Assembly: GCA_945861465.1 (NCBI GenBank)
Contig: CAMAVB010000002.1
Location: 1 to 64,000, forward strand
DNA length: 64,000 bases
Direction of reading: 5' to 3'
Source of the DNA: Candidatus Kuenenia stuttgartensis
Lineage (GTDB): Bacteria > Planctomycetota > Planctomycetia > Planctomycetales > Planctomycetaceae
In this document: positions 34,373 through 42,651 of the stretch, piece by piece
How positions within the stretch are numbered: position 1 is the first letter of the stretch
Layout of the letters: each line of letters opens with the position of its first letter
The notes under the pieces: model-generated
What the model was told of the DNA's origin: nothing
Seen by the model: the letters and a program-made list of their open reading frames with translations, nothing else
The model's database searches: none
Translations under genes and position numbers: made by a program

Positions 34373-35245
34373 GTGAAACTGGCTCGTATTCGGCTCAATG
34401 ATGGCTCACCGCGTGTCGCTGCGGTCCATGACAATTCAGTCCAGCCGCTCGATCTGACTCAGATCGACGCCTGTCATTCCCTGATGGATATTCTGAACTC
34501 CGCAGATCCTGCGGGGCTCGCTCGATTCCTGCTCAAGCCAAATACTAAGTTGATCGAGTTTTCTGACGTGCAGTTTCTCGCACCGATCGATCTGCAGGAA
34601 GTGTGGGCTGCGGGCGTCACGTACAAACGCAGTCAGGTCGCGAGAATGGAAGAATCTGCGGCCGCAGCGTCACATTATGACAAAGTCTATACCGCAGAGC
34701 GTCCGGAACTTTTCTTCAAAGCCACACCAAATCGAGTCTCCGGCCCCGGTCAGCCGCTCCGCGTCCGCTCCGACAGCAACTGGTGTGTTCCAGAACCGGA
34801 ATTCACACTTGTCATCAGCAAGGACGCAAAGATTGTGGGCTATACGATCGGCAACGATATGTCCGCTCGCGATATTGAAGGAGAGAATCCACTCTATCTG
34901 CCCCAGGCAAAATTCTACAGGCAATGTGCGGGACTTGGGCCATGTGTATTACTGGCGGACGGGCCATTGAAACCGGATTCAATCGACATCCAGCTTGAGA
35001 TTCGCCGCAACGGGCAGGTCGCGTCAAAAGACGGCACCAGACTGAGCCAGATGAAACGCACGCCGGAAGAACTGGTCGCGTGGCTGTTCAGGGATAACGA
35101 ATTCCCGAACGGTGCGTTCCTGATGACCGGCACCGGGGTCGTTCCTGATGACAACTTTACCCTGGAAGACGGCGACGAAGTCTCCATCACAATTACTGGT
35201 ATTGGTCGCCTGACGAATCCAATCGTCAAAGATCTCGCATCGTAG
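34373..35245 (+). CDS. Fumarylacetoacetate hydrolase (FAH) family protein
   Basis: A 290-residue protein of the FAH/2-oxopent-4-enoate hydratase superfamily, which acts on C-C or C-O bonds of keto acids. The start is GTG at 34373 with AGGAA seven bases upstream; the frame is open from 34313. Landmarks: [26 protein letters not shown], the metal-binding PEPEFTLVI segment (E, E ligands; the usual third acidic ligand in the [21 protein letters not shown] region), and the C-terminal [20 protein letters not shown]. The members closest in pattern process 2-keto-3-deoxy sugar acids, but this is only an inference. Confidence 0.9.
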   Translation: MKLARIRLNDGSPRVAAVHDNSVQPLDLTQIDACHSLMDILNSADPAGLARFLLKPNTKLIEFSDVQFLAPIDLQEVWAAGVTYKRSQVARMEESAAAASHYDKVYTAERPELFFKATPNRVSGPGQPLRVRSDSNWCVPEPEFTLVISKDAKIVGYTIGNDMSARDIEGENPLYLPQAKFYRQCAGLGPCVLLADGPLKPDSIDIQLEIRRNGQVASKDGTRLSQMKRTPEELVAWLFRDNEFPNGAFLMTGTGVVPDDNFTLEDGDEVSITITGIGRLTNPIVKDLAS

Positions 35246-35538
35246 GATCGACATTCGTGTCCGTCCCATGACCGTGACGCTTTGATAAAACACAGTATTG
35301 TCGATCTCGACCGCGCGGTGCGGCTGAAAATCCGGGTGTCATGAGTCACCTCCCACCGGCAGATTCTGCCGATGAGTGGACTGTTTGCGAAGCTGTCGGT
35401 GGATCATTTCCGGTTGTTTCGATTATTCCGGTTCTGACGTCAACGAAGCAAGTCCCCACTTACCGATAGGGGATGCGGGGCATTGTCTTTTCAAGGCAGT
35501 GCTGTTGTCCCGCCTGCCTTCACGTTGTGAGTCACGGA

Positions 35539-36498
35539 ATGTCCGCAAACCTGAATCGACGCCTAACGATTTTCGTCCTTGCAGCTGCAATGATTGTCTG
35601 TCAGTGTGGCTCGGCAGCCGAAATTCTGTGGTCCACCAATATCGAAGACGCACTTCAGCGAGCCGCGGCGAGTGGCCAGCCTGTCCTGCTGGAATTCACG
35701 GCGGATTGGTGCAAATTCTGTCAGAAAATGGAGAAGAACACGTTCACAAACACTCACGTTTCTGAGCGAATCTCCCGCGACTTCGTGGCCGTCAGAGTCG
35801 ATGCGGATCAAAACAAAGATCTGGTGAAGGATCTGGGAATCAAGGGTTTGCCTGCGATCCTGATCGTTTCACCGGATCTTAAGGTCATTGAACGGATCTC
35901 AGGCTTCCAGACACCGGAAGCTCTGATTCCGAAACTGGACGCCGTCACGGCAGCATATCCGACCCAGGCCACACCAGCGACCAGCGTGACTTCAGGGAAT
36001 TTACCGCAGCGACGAAGCAACCGGGAGTCGCAGCAAGAGGCGGTTGAGTCCGAGTCTTTTTTTCAGACAATCAGTCGCGAACAGGAACTTCAGGACGCAG
36101 AACCTGCTAAGTCTGAATTTGGAGTGTCTCAACCTGCAGAGTCTGGCCCCGCATTCGACGGGTTCTGCGTTGTGAGTGCTATGAACGAACGTCAACTGGT
36201 GACAGGCACGGATCTCCATCAAGTCAGCTATCGCGGCCAGAAGCTCTATTTTTCCAGCAGCGAAAATAAGACACAATTTCTCGCTTCGCCAGCGACGTAC
36301 TGGCCCATGCTGGACGGTGCCTGTGCAATGACACTGTTGGAGGATCAACAGCGCGTCGCAGGTCATCTTGAATTCGCGGCTCTGTTCCGGAAACACATCT
36401 GGCTCTTCGCCAGTCAGGAAGCGCTGCAGGAATTCCTGCTCAACCCGGCTGTCATGGCTGACGAAGCATCTGAAATCAACACCCAACTTGAACGCTGA
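35539..36498 (+). CDS. Exported thioredoxin-fold protein with YHS-like C-terminal domain
   Basis: A 319-residue protein when started at the ATG at 35539, which opens a signal peptide (LTIFVLAAAMIVCQCGSAAE). Residues about 27-135 form a thioredoxin domain of the DsbD-C/TlpA-like type with the redox motif in FTADWCKFCQKMEKNTF, and cis-Pro in KGLPAILIV. A polar linker leads to a C-terminal domain (about 205-300) with DGFCVVSAMNERQLVTG, YFSSSENKTQFLASPATYWP, the pattern of a YHS-type domain, usually metal-associated. The combination suggests redox handling of metal or protein thiols in the periplasm. The TGA stop is 13 bp before the MFS gene start. Confidence 0.85.
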   Translation: MSANLNRRLTIFVLAAAMIVCQCGSAAEILWSTNIEDALQRAAASGQPVLLEFTADWCKFCQKMEKNTFTNTHVSERISRDFVAVRVDADQNKDLVKDLGIKGLPAILIVSPDLKVIERISGFQTPEALIPKLDAVTAAYPTQATPATSVTSGNLPQRRSNRESQQEAVESESFFQTISREQELQDAEPAKSEFGVSQPAESGPAFDGFCVVSAMNERQLVTGTDLHQVSYRGQKLYFSSSENKTQFLASPATYWPMLDGACAMTLLEDQQRVAGHLEFAALFRKHIWLFASQEALQEFLLNPAVMADEASEINTQLER

Positions 36499-36511
36499 TT
36501 TCGAGCCACGC

Positions 36512-37747
36512 TTGAACAACCGTCCTTCTCATCTGCCGATGGTCCTTGTCATCTCGTGCGCGCACGCGATGGTCCACCTCGCGGAACAATCGTTTTCCAG
36601 CGTTGAACAGATTGTCTGCAGTGAGTTTCATCTCACGATGGAGCAATCCGGACAGTACGGTTCACTGCTGAGAATCCCTTTTGGCTTCGGTGCCTTTCTG
36701 ACCGGCATGCTGGCAGATCGACTGGGATCTTCCCGCGTGCTGACGCTGTTTCTGGCAGGGACAGCGATTGTCTGCCTTTCTTTCGTATTTACGACGACAA
36801 CTGAGATTCTGGGACTGCAATTGTTTGCCATGGGCGTCTTTGCCAGCATGTACCATCCCGCTGGATTGTCGCTGATGACTTCGATTACAACACCGGCAAA
36901 CCGCGCGCGGGCGTTGGGAATGCATGGTGTTTTTGGTTCGCTGGGATTGATGAGTGCCCCGCTGCTGGCCGCGTTGATACTGCTCATTCCTGACGCCACA
37001 TGGCGAAGCTTTCTGATGACATTGGGTGTGATTGCCGCCGTGCTGGTGTTTATATTCCGCTGGGGCGCGGCAAGATTCAGCGATCATGCGGTCGCCAGCG
37101 CTGCCCTCAGAGCGGCGGACCGGAGTCCCGGCGAGATGCAACGTTCAAGGATCTTTGCACCGACGCAGTTGCAGGTCAGGCCCTTCATTCTGTTAATGAT
37201 GTCATCTGCGTGTTCGGGAATTGTGTACGGAGGCGTGCTGCATTTTCTGAAACGCTATCTATGCGATGTGAAGGGCTTCGATTTCCTTTCGACAAATCAT
37301 GATTCGGTCGCAGGATATCTGGCGGCGCTTGTCTTGTTCTGTGGAGCTGCCGGACAGTTGGTGTCCGGTTATCTCGCCACTCCACGGCGATTGGCTCCAA
37401 TGCTGTCGCTGGTGTATTTCACTACCGTGCCGCTGCTTCTGTGGATCTCGATGGCCAGCGGCACGATGCGTCTGATTCCCTGCTGCCTGCTGGGTTTCGT
37501 GCATTTCATGAACCAACCGGTGTTCAACAGTTTGCTGCCTGATTACCTCCCAACGAAAACCAGGAGCACCTGGTTTGGATTCAGCCAGATGATGACATTC
37601 GGCATCGGTGCCGCCGGCCCGTCGCTCGTCGGTTGGTTCAACGATTTCCACTTGGCATTTACGGTGCTCGCAGGAATTTCCCTTTTTGCCGGCCTGCTGC
37701 CAATTCCCATCTGGCGTGAACGACGACGGCAGTTTGCAAATCCGTGA
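36512..37747 (+). CDS. Major facilitator superfamily transporter
   Basis: A membrane transporter of about 411 residues with roughly 11-12 hydrophobic helices. The start is uncertain: TTG 36512 or ATG 36539; both avoid heavy overlap with the thioredoxin gene, whereas the frame is open far back into it. MFS signatures: GMLADRLGSSRVLT between helices 2 and 3 (motif A, G-x-LaDR-G), and LPDYLPTKTRSTWFG in the second half. An HAMVHLAEQ segment opens the first helix. The substrate cannot be deduced. It lies directly after the thioredoxin-YHS gene and may share its transcript. Confidence 0.88.
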   Translation: MNNRPSHLPMVLVISCAHAMVHLAEQSFSSVEQIVCSEFHLTMEQSGQYGSLLRIPFGFGAFLTGMLADRLGSSRVLTLFLAGTAIVCLSFVFTTTTEILGLQLFAMGVFASMYHPAGLSLMTSITTPANRARALGMHGVFGSLGLMSAPLLAALILLIPDATWRSFLMTLGVIAAVLVFIFRWGAARFSDHAVASAALRAADRSPGEMQRSRIFAPTQLQVRPFILLMMSSACSGIVYGGVLHFLKRYLCDVKGFDFLSTNHDSVAGYLAALVLFCGAAGQLVSGYLATPRRLAPMLSLVYFTTVPLLLWISMASGTMRLIPCCLLGFVHFMNQPVFNSLLPDYLPTKTRSTWFGFSQMMTFGIGAAGPSLVGWFNDFHLAFTVLAGISLFAGLLPIPIWRERRRQFANP

Positions 37748-37801
37748 CGAAACCATCCAGCACCGATGATGAAATCGAGTTCAAACATGGGATGGCCCCT
37801 G

Positions 37802-38062
37802 TCATAGTCCGTACCTTCCACTGTTCTGGCGGCAGATGCTTTTTCCCGCGTTCTTCAGCATTTTTCGACCCGTAGTTCTTTCGCCTCGCTGAGCCTTGTT
37901 GAGACGACCGCGTTCCAGACGGATTTTCATCGTGTGCAGTTCCATCTCGCTGATAATACCCATGAGTCCCAGCACGAGTCGATCGTTGGGATCATTGGGA
38001 TCGAAGAGCCCATCTTCGTCCGCAATGAGCGTGCGAAAGATGGAAGTGTGATGTTAGTCATC
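37802..38062 (-). pseudogene. Serine recombinase (resolvase-type), internal remnant
   Basis: The minus strand reads, in one frame bounded by a stop at its upstream end, a segment with RTLIADEDGLFDPNDPNDRL followed by VLGLMGIISEMELHTMKIRL, ERGRLNKAQRGE, then a stop at 37802. This is the part of large serine recombinases that follows the resolvase catalytic core ('ADxDGxYDPxxYNDRLLLGLxGxMSExELHxLKxRLxxGxxNKArRGE'). The catalytic serine region upstream and the recombinase and zinc-ribbon domains downstream are missing, so it is a dead fragment. It opens a 1.1-kb gene-free zone full of repeats. Confidence 0.8.
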
Positions 38063-38565
38063 AGCGTTCTCCCTGCGTGCGGCGTTTTTGGGCTTCGCGG
38101 CGCGGTGTCGTGTCGCACGGGCGATTGCTGGTGCTGCTGACTGGTCGGGGAGACTTTCGGCATTTGTTGTCGCGGGTCGAGCTGCGACAGGGCAAACGAG
38201 GCTCTGTGTCAAAGTCTGCTCCGCCGATTCTGGAGCGGCTGGATTTGTCTCCTGAACTTTGGCTGTTGGTTGTTGAACAATTCGGGAAGCGTAGATCGGC
38301 AAACCGAGTTACGCCTGCTTCGCGGTTCAACGCCGCTGTACCCTCCACAATTCCAAAATCTGTTTCGCGACAGGCCTGAAAAACGCTTGCACAAAACCGT
38401 TGATTCAGAGGTAGTTGATGTGCTTCGTAGTTGCTTCCTATTTGGATGGCCCCGTCTTACGACCAGACGCTTTCGCGGAATGGTGCGACCGCCTGCCAGC
38501 ACGGCCTCCCGGCTTCACGCCTTGACGTGACCCACAACTCTTGTTGGAAATCGACGTATCCTGCC
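38063..38565. other. Gene-free stretch, mobile-element debris
   Basis: No supported gene between the recombinase remnant and the repeat cluster. Reading frames are open on both strands but show no family resemblance. It may contain decayed sequence of the same integrated element. Confidence 0.45.
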
Positions 38566-38640
38566 GCGAGGAACGCTTCCGCCGGGCTCGCCCCGGTCGG
38601 AGCGACAACTGAGAAGCTACATCACTGCCGCACCAACCCC
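38566..38640 (-). repeat. Dispersed repeat, family B (copy 2)
   Basis: Reverse-complement copy of 23133-23201: CCCCGGTCGGAGCGACAACT (38591-38610) and the flanking GAACGCTTCCGCCGGGCTCG match the other copy. A third, diverged copy lies at about 38717-38753 on the plus strand, and the two neighbouring copies face opposite ways around the hairpin at 38640-38690. Confidence 0.75.
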
Positions 38641-38690
38641 TCCCCTCTTTTCGCTCGCTCGCCTTCGGCGAGCGAGCGAAAGGAGGGGAG
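38640..38690. repeat. Strong hairpin (CGCTCGCTCGCC arms)
   Basis: The left arm CCCTCTTTTCGCTCGCTCGCC pairs with GGCGAGCGAGCGAAAGGAGG around a TTC loop, giving a stem of more than 20 bp. It lies between two opposed family B copies. No coding role. Confidence 0.8.
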
Positions 38691-38780
38691 GCTATCTCGT
38701 TTCGTTGTAGCCTTTCAATTGGGTTCCCGTCGGGGCGAGCCCGATGGAAAACCAAGGGCCAAATCGCGTTTCGATACGGC

Positions 38781-38837
38781 GTTCTGGTCTCCAGACCTGA
38801 GCTCCACTGACGCGAGGTCAGTGGGGGCCAGAATGTC
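38781..38837. repeat. Inverted repeat near the S9 peptidase 3' end
   Basis: TTCTGGTCTCC (38782-38792) is partly inverted against GGGGGCCAGAAT (to 38834), and CCACTGAC pairs with GTCAGTGG inside. It lies about 50 bp beyond the stop of the convergent-reading S9 peptidase gene and could contribute to transcript termination. Confidence 0.55.
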
Positions 38838-38889
38838 ATAAGTAGCTCACTACACCCGCAGCCACGTTCGCCATTCTCACTCGCCAACA

Positions 38890-41073
38890 CTACCGGCCAC
38901 CGCTCGGACAGTATTCCTGAATCCATGAGAAAATTTCATTGTGCCAGTAGCGACTGTTCGCAGGTTTGTTCACCCAATGACCTTCATCCGGAAAGTTAAT
39001 GAACTTGCTCGGCACTCCCAGACGCTGCAACGCTGTGAAGAGTTGTTGTCCTTCGCTGACAGGAACTCGAAAGTCGAGATCGTTGTGAATAATGAGCATC
39101 GGCGTTTTGAAGTTCGCGGCAAATTTGTGCGGTGACTGCTTCTCGTATGATTCGCGATTCTCGCCCCACGGTGGTCCTCCGTGTTCGTATTCATCAAACC
39201 AAAGTTCTTCCGTCGTCAGGTACATGCTGTCGAAATTGTAAACGCCGCAGTGAGTCACCAGCGTTTTGAATTTCGAAGTGTTCCCCTGAAACCAGTTCAT
39301 CATATAACCGCCGAACGACGCGCCAGCGGAGAACATCCGCTCGGTATCGACATAGGTCTGTTGTTCCATGAACGCCAGTCCGGCAAGCAGATCGATGTAA
39401 CATCGCCCGCCCCAGTCGCCACTGATCTGGTCGGTATACTTCTGACCAAAGCCCGTGCTTCCACGCGGATTAGGCAACGCCACGACATAACCCTGAGCCG
39501 CCCAGACTTCGGGATTCCAGCGGAAGCTCCAGCCGTCGGCCCAGGCTCCCTGCGGGCCTCCATGCACCAGAAACGCCAGCGGCCACTTTTTCGATTTATC
39601 AAACCCCGGAGGCAGCAGAATCCACATCTGCATCGGATCGCCGTCCGCGCCGACAACTGTGACGCTTTCAGGCTGGGGCAGGTCCAGGTCGGCGAGCAGA
39701 ATATCGTTGGCGTGTGAAAGGTTGTCGCCGGGAGCTTTGGATCGCAGGAATGAATCTTCCAGTCGAACCCGATAGATGTCAGCAGGATGCGTCAATTGCG
39801 AGCTGCTGCAGACAAGCGTTTTGCCATCAGTAGAAATACTGATGCTTCCGGATGAACCCACCGATTGACCGCGTTCGACGATGTTCGGAGTTTTCAACGA
39901 CAGACTGAACAGCGCTTTGGAGCCGCTGGACTCGGCCACGGTGATGATTTCATTGTTTCCACGCCACACGATTTCATCGAATGACAGATCGACCTCTGCC
40001 GTCAGCGATTTCGGGTTGCTGATCAGGCTTCCATCCACATTGCATTCGGCAATCATGATCTCCCACTTGTCGGCTTCGTAGCCTTCCTTCCGCTGCGCAC
40101 GCCACGCCAGTTTTGTCCCATCGGGAGAGAATACAGGATGACCGTCCGCTGCAGGATTGTTCGCAGTGAGTGTTTGCCATTCTGTCGTGCCGCCGCTGAC
40201 TGGAACTCGGCAAAGGTCGTAATTCGTGCTCCAGGATTCATTGGTCGCCGGAACCGCATTGAAGATCAGATGACCGCTGTCCGGACTGAAACAAAAATCC
40301 TGTGGCGCAGAGAAAGTTGTTGACGTCGGATAGGCATCCCGATCTCCTGGTGTGACGTCACGTGGATCGCTGGCGACAAGATCGCCGGATTCATTCAGAC
40401 TGAGGTCCAACACAAACAAGTGCTGGCGTTTGTCTTCGACATAACTGTCCCAGTGTCGGTAGAAGAGGCGTTTGAAGACGCGGGCCTTGACAGGCGATGC
40501 CGCAATGCCATCAGCCTTTTTCTTATTCGCCGCATCACTCTCAGCAAAGGGTAACTCAGAGAATTCCGGGGAAACTGCTGACACGAACGCGATGTGCATT
40601 CCGTCCGGTGACCAGATCGCAGTGGCCGCATCGGTCGTGATCTTCGTCAACTGTCTCGCTTCACCACCGGCCGGGTTGATGACCCACAACTGGCTGCTGC
40701 CTGATCGAGTCGATTCAAACAGAATCCAGCGCCCGTCCGGGGACCATTTGGGATTGGAGTCCTTCGCCGCTCCGTTCGTCAATTGTCGCGGCGATATTGA
40801 TCCGTCGCTGGGGACGAGCCACAGTCGCGATTGAGATTTGTTCTGCTGCGAATCGGTAATCTCAGACACGGCATACGCCACCCAACCACCGTCGGAGCTG
40901 ATGCTGGGTGATCCCACACGTTTGAATTGAAACAGATCTTCTACTGTCATCGGGCGTTTGGACATCGGATTCTCTGCCGGTGCGGCAAGTTGGGCATTCA
41001 AAAGTGCGGGTGAAAGGAGTATCGCGACCAGAGCAAATAACAGGCGGATTCGCATGAGTATAGACTTTTCCAT
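38890..41073 (-). CDS. S9 family prolyl-oligopeptidase-type peptidase
   Basis: An exported serine peptidase of about 727 residues. The frame is open to 41199, but a Met at 41073 (or the one at 41055) leads straight into a signal peptide (RIRLLFALVAILLSPALLNA), so 41073 is chosen. Residues about 50-430 form a TolB/WD-like propeller (VAYAVSEI, PKWSPDGRWILFESTRSG, IWSPDGMHIAFVS repeats). The C-terminal alpha/beta hydrolase domain has the nucleophile in GASFGGYMMNW (GxSxGG), Asp in HNDLDFRVPVSEGQQL and His in DEGHWVNKPAN, completing the triad. It is like dipeptidyl or acylaminoacyl peptidases and would process oligopeptides in the periplasm. Confidence 0.92.
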   Translation of the reverse strand: MEKSILMRIRLLFALVAILLSPALLNAQLAAPAENPMSKRPMTVEDLFQFKRVGSPSISSDGGWVAYAVSEITDSQQNKSQSRLWLVPSDGSISPRQLTNGAAKDSNPKWSPDGRWILFESTRSGSSQLWVINPAGGEARQLTKITTDAATAIWSPDGMHIAFVSAVSPEFSELPFAESDAANKKKADGIAASPVKARVFKRLFYRHWDSYVEDKRQHLFVLDLSLNESGDLVASDPRDVTPGDRDAYPTSTTFSAPQDFCFSPDSGHLIFNAVPATNESWSTNYDLCRVPVSGGTTEWQTLTANNPAADGHPVFSPDGTKLAWRAQRKEGYEADKWEIMIAECNVDGSLISNPKSLTAEVDLSFDEIVWRGNNEIITVAESSGSKALFSLSLKTPNIVERGQSVGSSGSISISTDGKTLVCSSSQLTHPADIYRVRLEDSFLRSKAPGDNLSHANDILLADLDLPQPESVTVVGADGDPMQMWILLPPGFDKSKKWPLAFLVHGGPQGAWADGWSFRWNPEVWAAQGYVVALPNPRGSTGFGQKYTDQISGDWGGRCYIDLLAGLAFMEQQTYVDTERMFSAGASFGGYMMNWFQGNTSKFKTLVTHCGVYNFDSMYLTTEELWFDEYEHGGPPWGENRESYEKQSPHKFAANFKTPMLIIHNDLDFRVPVSEGQQLFTALQRLGVPSKFINFPDEGHWVNKPANSRYWHNEIFSWIQEYCPSGGR

Positions 41074-41277
41074 CTTGAACATGACAAACAGCAACCGATT
41101 CCGAAAGCGGAACTGAGTCCGTAGCATGTCACGTCTGCGTATCGCTTGTCCAGCGTCCCCCAAAAAAATCGTGGGTGCCGCGAGGCAATCATCAAACATG
41201 ATCGGCAGATATTGCTGGTCGGCAAACTCCGTCTTTCCCGATCACGGCGACTGTTCTACATTCCCTATGTAGACCTT

Positions 41278-41380
41278 AGGACCGCTCGAGAAATAACTGT
41301 CTCTTTTACACCCCTTACCCCGCCCTCTCCCCCTTCGCAGGGGAGAGGAGGATACGGTCAATTATTTCTCGAACGGTCCT
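41278..41380. repeat. MITE-like element with 22-bp terminal inverted repeats
   Basis: AGGACCGCTCGAGAAATAAC (41278-41297) is inverted, with two mismatches, at 41359-41380 (CAATTATTTCTCGAACGGTC). The 60-bp centre holds a CCTCTCCCCC...GGGGAGAGG hairpin like the repeat at 8376. It lies between two divergently transcribed genes and so may add or disturb promoter sequence. No gene inside. Confidence 0.85.
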
Positions 41381-41453
41381 GATCCGGCTCGAAAGTGAAA
41401 CAGTGGAGGTCGAGCCGCCGTGTTTCTGGCGGCATGAAGGCGAGGAACGCTGC

Positions 41454-42182
41454 ATGAGTGTAACCAGGGACGTTGTGACACCCGCGAAACGTCGATCAAA
41501 CGTTTGGGCGGGTACGGCATCGACTGTCCGTGAATCGCACGTGGACGTATGGACGATTCAGCGGCTGCCATACCGAGAGCTCAAGCGTCGATTCTGGCAT
41601 ATGTGTCCGGGGTTGCTGGCATTTGGTCTGCATGTGGTGTCTCACGCAGATCCAATTTCGCCAACAATGCAGTTGATCATCGTGGGATGTTGCCTCGCGA
41701 TCGCGGCCCGCATCCAGCTGGGCTTTCGACAAATTCGACGTGATGGTGAAAGAACAGGTATTGCGGCTGTCGCTGGCTATTCGCTGTCAGTCCTGTTGAC
41801 GGCGTTAATGTTTCCGCGTCATCTGGAACTTGGACTTGCGGTTCTGGCGATTCTGGCGTTTGGTGATGGGTCCGCAACTCTGGTGGGACTCACGATTCGC
41901 GGACCGAAGCTTTGGTGGAATCGTGGAAAGTCCTGGAGTGGCTTGCTGGGATTTGTCGTGATCGGCTCCCTGATGACGGCGTGGATCTACTGGGGTGAAA
42001 CACACAACCCGGAAGCTGCGGATCCAGCGGTGTCATTTGGCCTCGCGCTGCTGTTGACGTCACCGGCGGTCGTCGCAGCCGCTCTTGCGGAATCCATCCG
42101 CTCGCGCATCAACGACAACATCCGTGTCGGCGCGGCGGCAGCCATCGCTCTGGTCGTCCTGCACAGCTTCCGTCCGCTGTAG
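41454..42182 (+). CDS. Polyprenol/phytol kinase-like CTP-dependent membrane protein
   Basis: A 242-residue polytopic membrane protein. The ATG at 41454 is preferred because GAGGAA lies six bases upstream; a GTG at 41403 is possible. After a polar start, ELKRRFWHMCPGLLAFGLHV opens the first of about six helices. The segment LAFGDGSATLVGLTIRGPKL then RGKSWSGLLGFVVIGSL matches the pattern of the dolichol/phytol kinase and CDP-diglyceride synthase-like superfamily (GDxxAxxxG...KSxxGxxxF). It probably transfers a phosphate from CTP or a similar donor to an isoprenoid alcohol in the membrane. The substrate is inferred only. Confidence 0.7.
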   Translation: MSVTRDVVTPAKRRSNVWAGTASTVRESHVDVWTIQRLPYRELKRRFWHMCPGLLAFGLHVVSHADPISPTMQLIIVGCCLAIAARIQLGFRQIRRDGERTGIAAVAGYSLSVLLTALMFPRHLELGLAVLAILAFGDGSATLVGLTIRGPKLWWNRGKSWSGLLGFVVIGSLMTAWIYWGETHNPEAADPAVSFGLALLLTSPAVVAAALAESIRSRINDNIRVGAAAAIALVVLHSFRPL

Positions 42183-42464
42183 CAGGCGGGAACCGCTGAG
42201 TTGTCCTGACTGAGAACATGGACAGGATTTGGCGATTGATCGGTTGACGAAAAGCGGAAAACCTACATAATCCGGAAAAGAGGCGGTCAGTCGCGAGAAC
42301 CAGAAAACTGAACGGGTGTCTGTTCTTGCGGGCAAAGGTCGTCTTTTGCCTGTCGTAAGGCTTCTCGAAACCGCTATTTTTGAGCGAACTATTTTCGTGG
42401 GCGGCTCAAACAGACGGCAGATTCGTTACAATTCGAAAATGTTCCCGCTGGGAACGTTTGCATT

Positions 42465-42537
42465 GCGGGTGTAGCTCAGTTGGTAGAGCACGACGTTGCC
42501 AACGTCGTTGTCGAGGGTTCGAGTCCCTTCACCCGCT
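42465..42537 (+). tRNA. tRNA-Gly (anticodon GCC)
   Basis: A full cloverleaf of 73 bases: acceptor arms GCGGGTG (42465-42471) and CACCCGC (42530-42536), D-loop TAGCTCAGTTGGTAGAGCA, anticodon stem CGACG/CGTCG with loop TTGCCAA (GCC at 42498-42500), and T-arm GGGTTCGAGTCCC. CCA is not encoded. A T-run follows immediately and may end the transcript. A perfect hairpin GTTCCC-gct-GGGAAC lies at 42441-42455 just upstream. Confidence 0.98.
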
Positions 42538-42651
42538 TTTTTTCGTCGGCTCCCGAAGGCTACGGTGTGCCTTCTCGGAAGTAAGCCAAAGCAAATTAAG
42601 GCATATTCGTTGCAGGTCCGGCAGTTTGAAAGATCTTGAAAAGGTTCCAGA

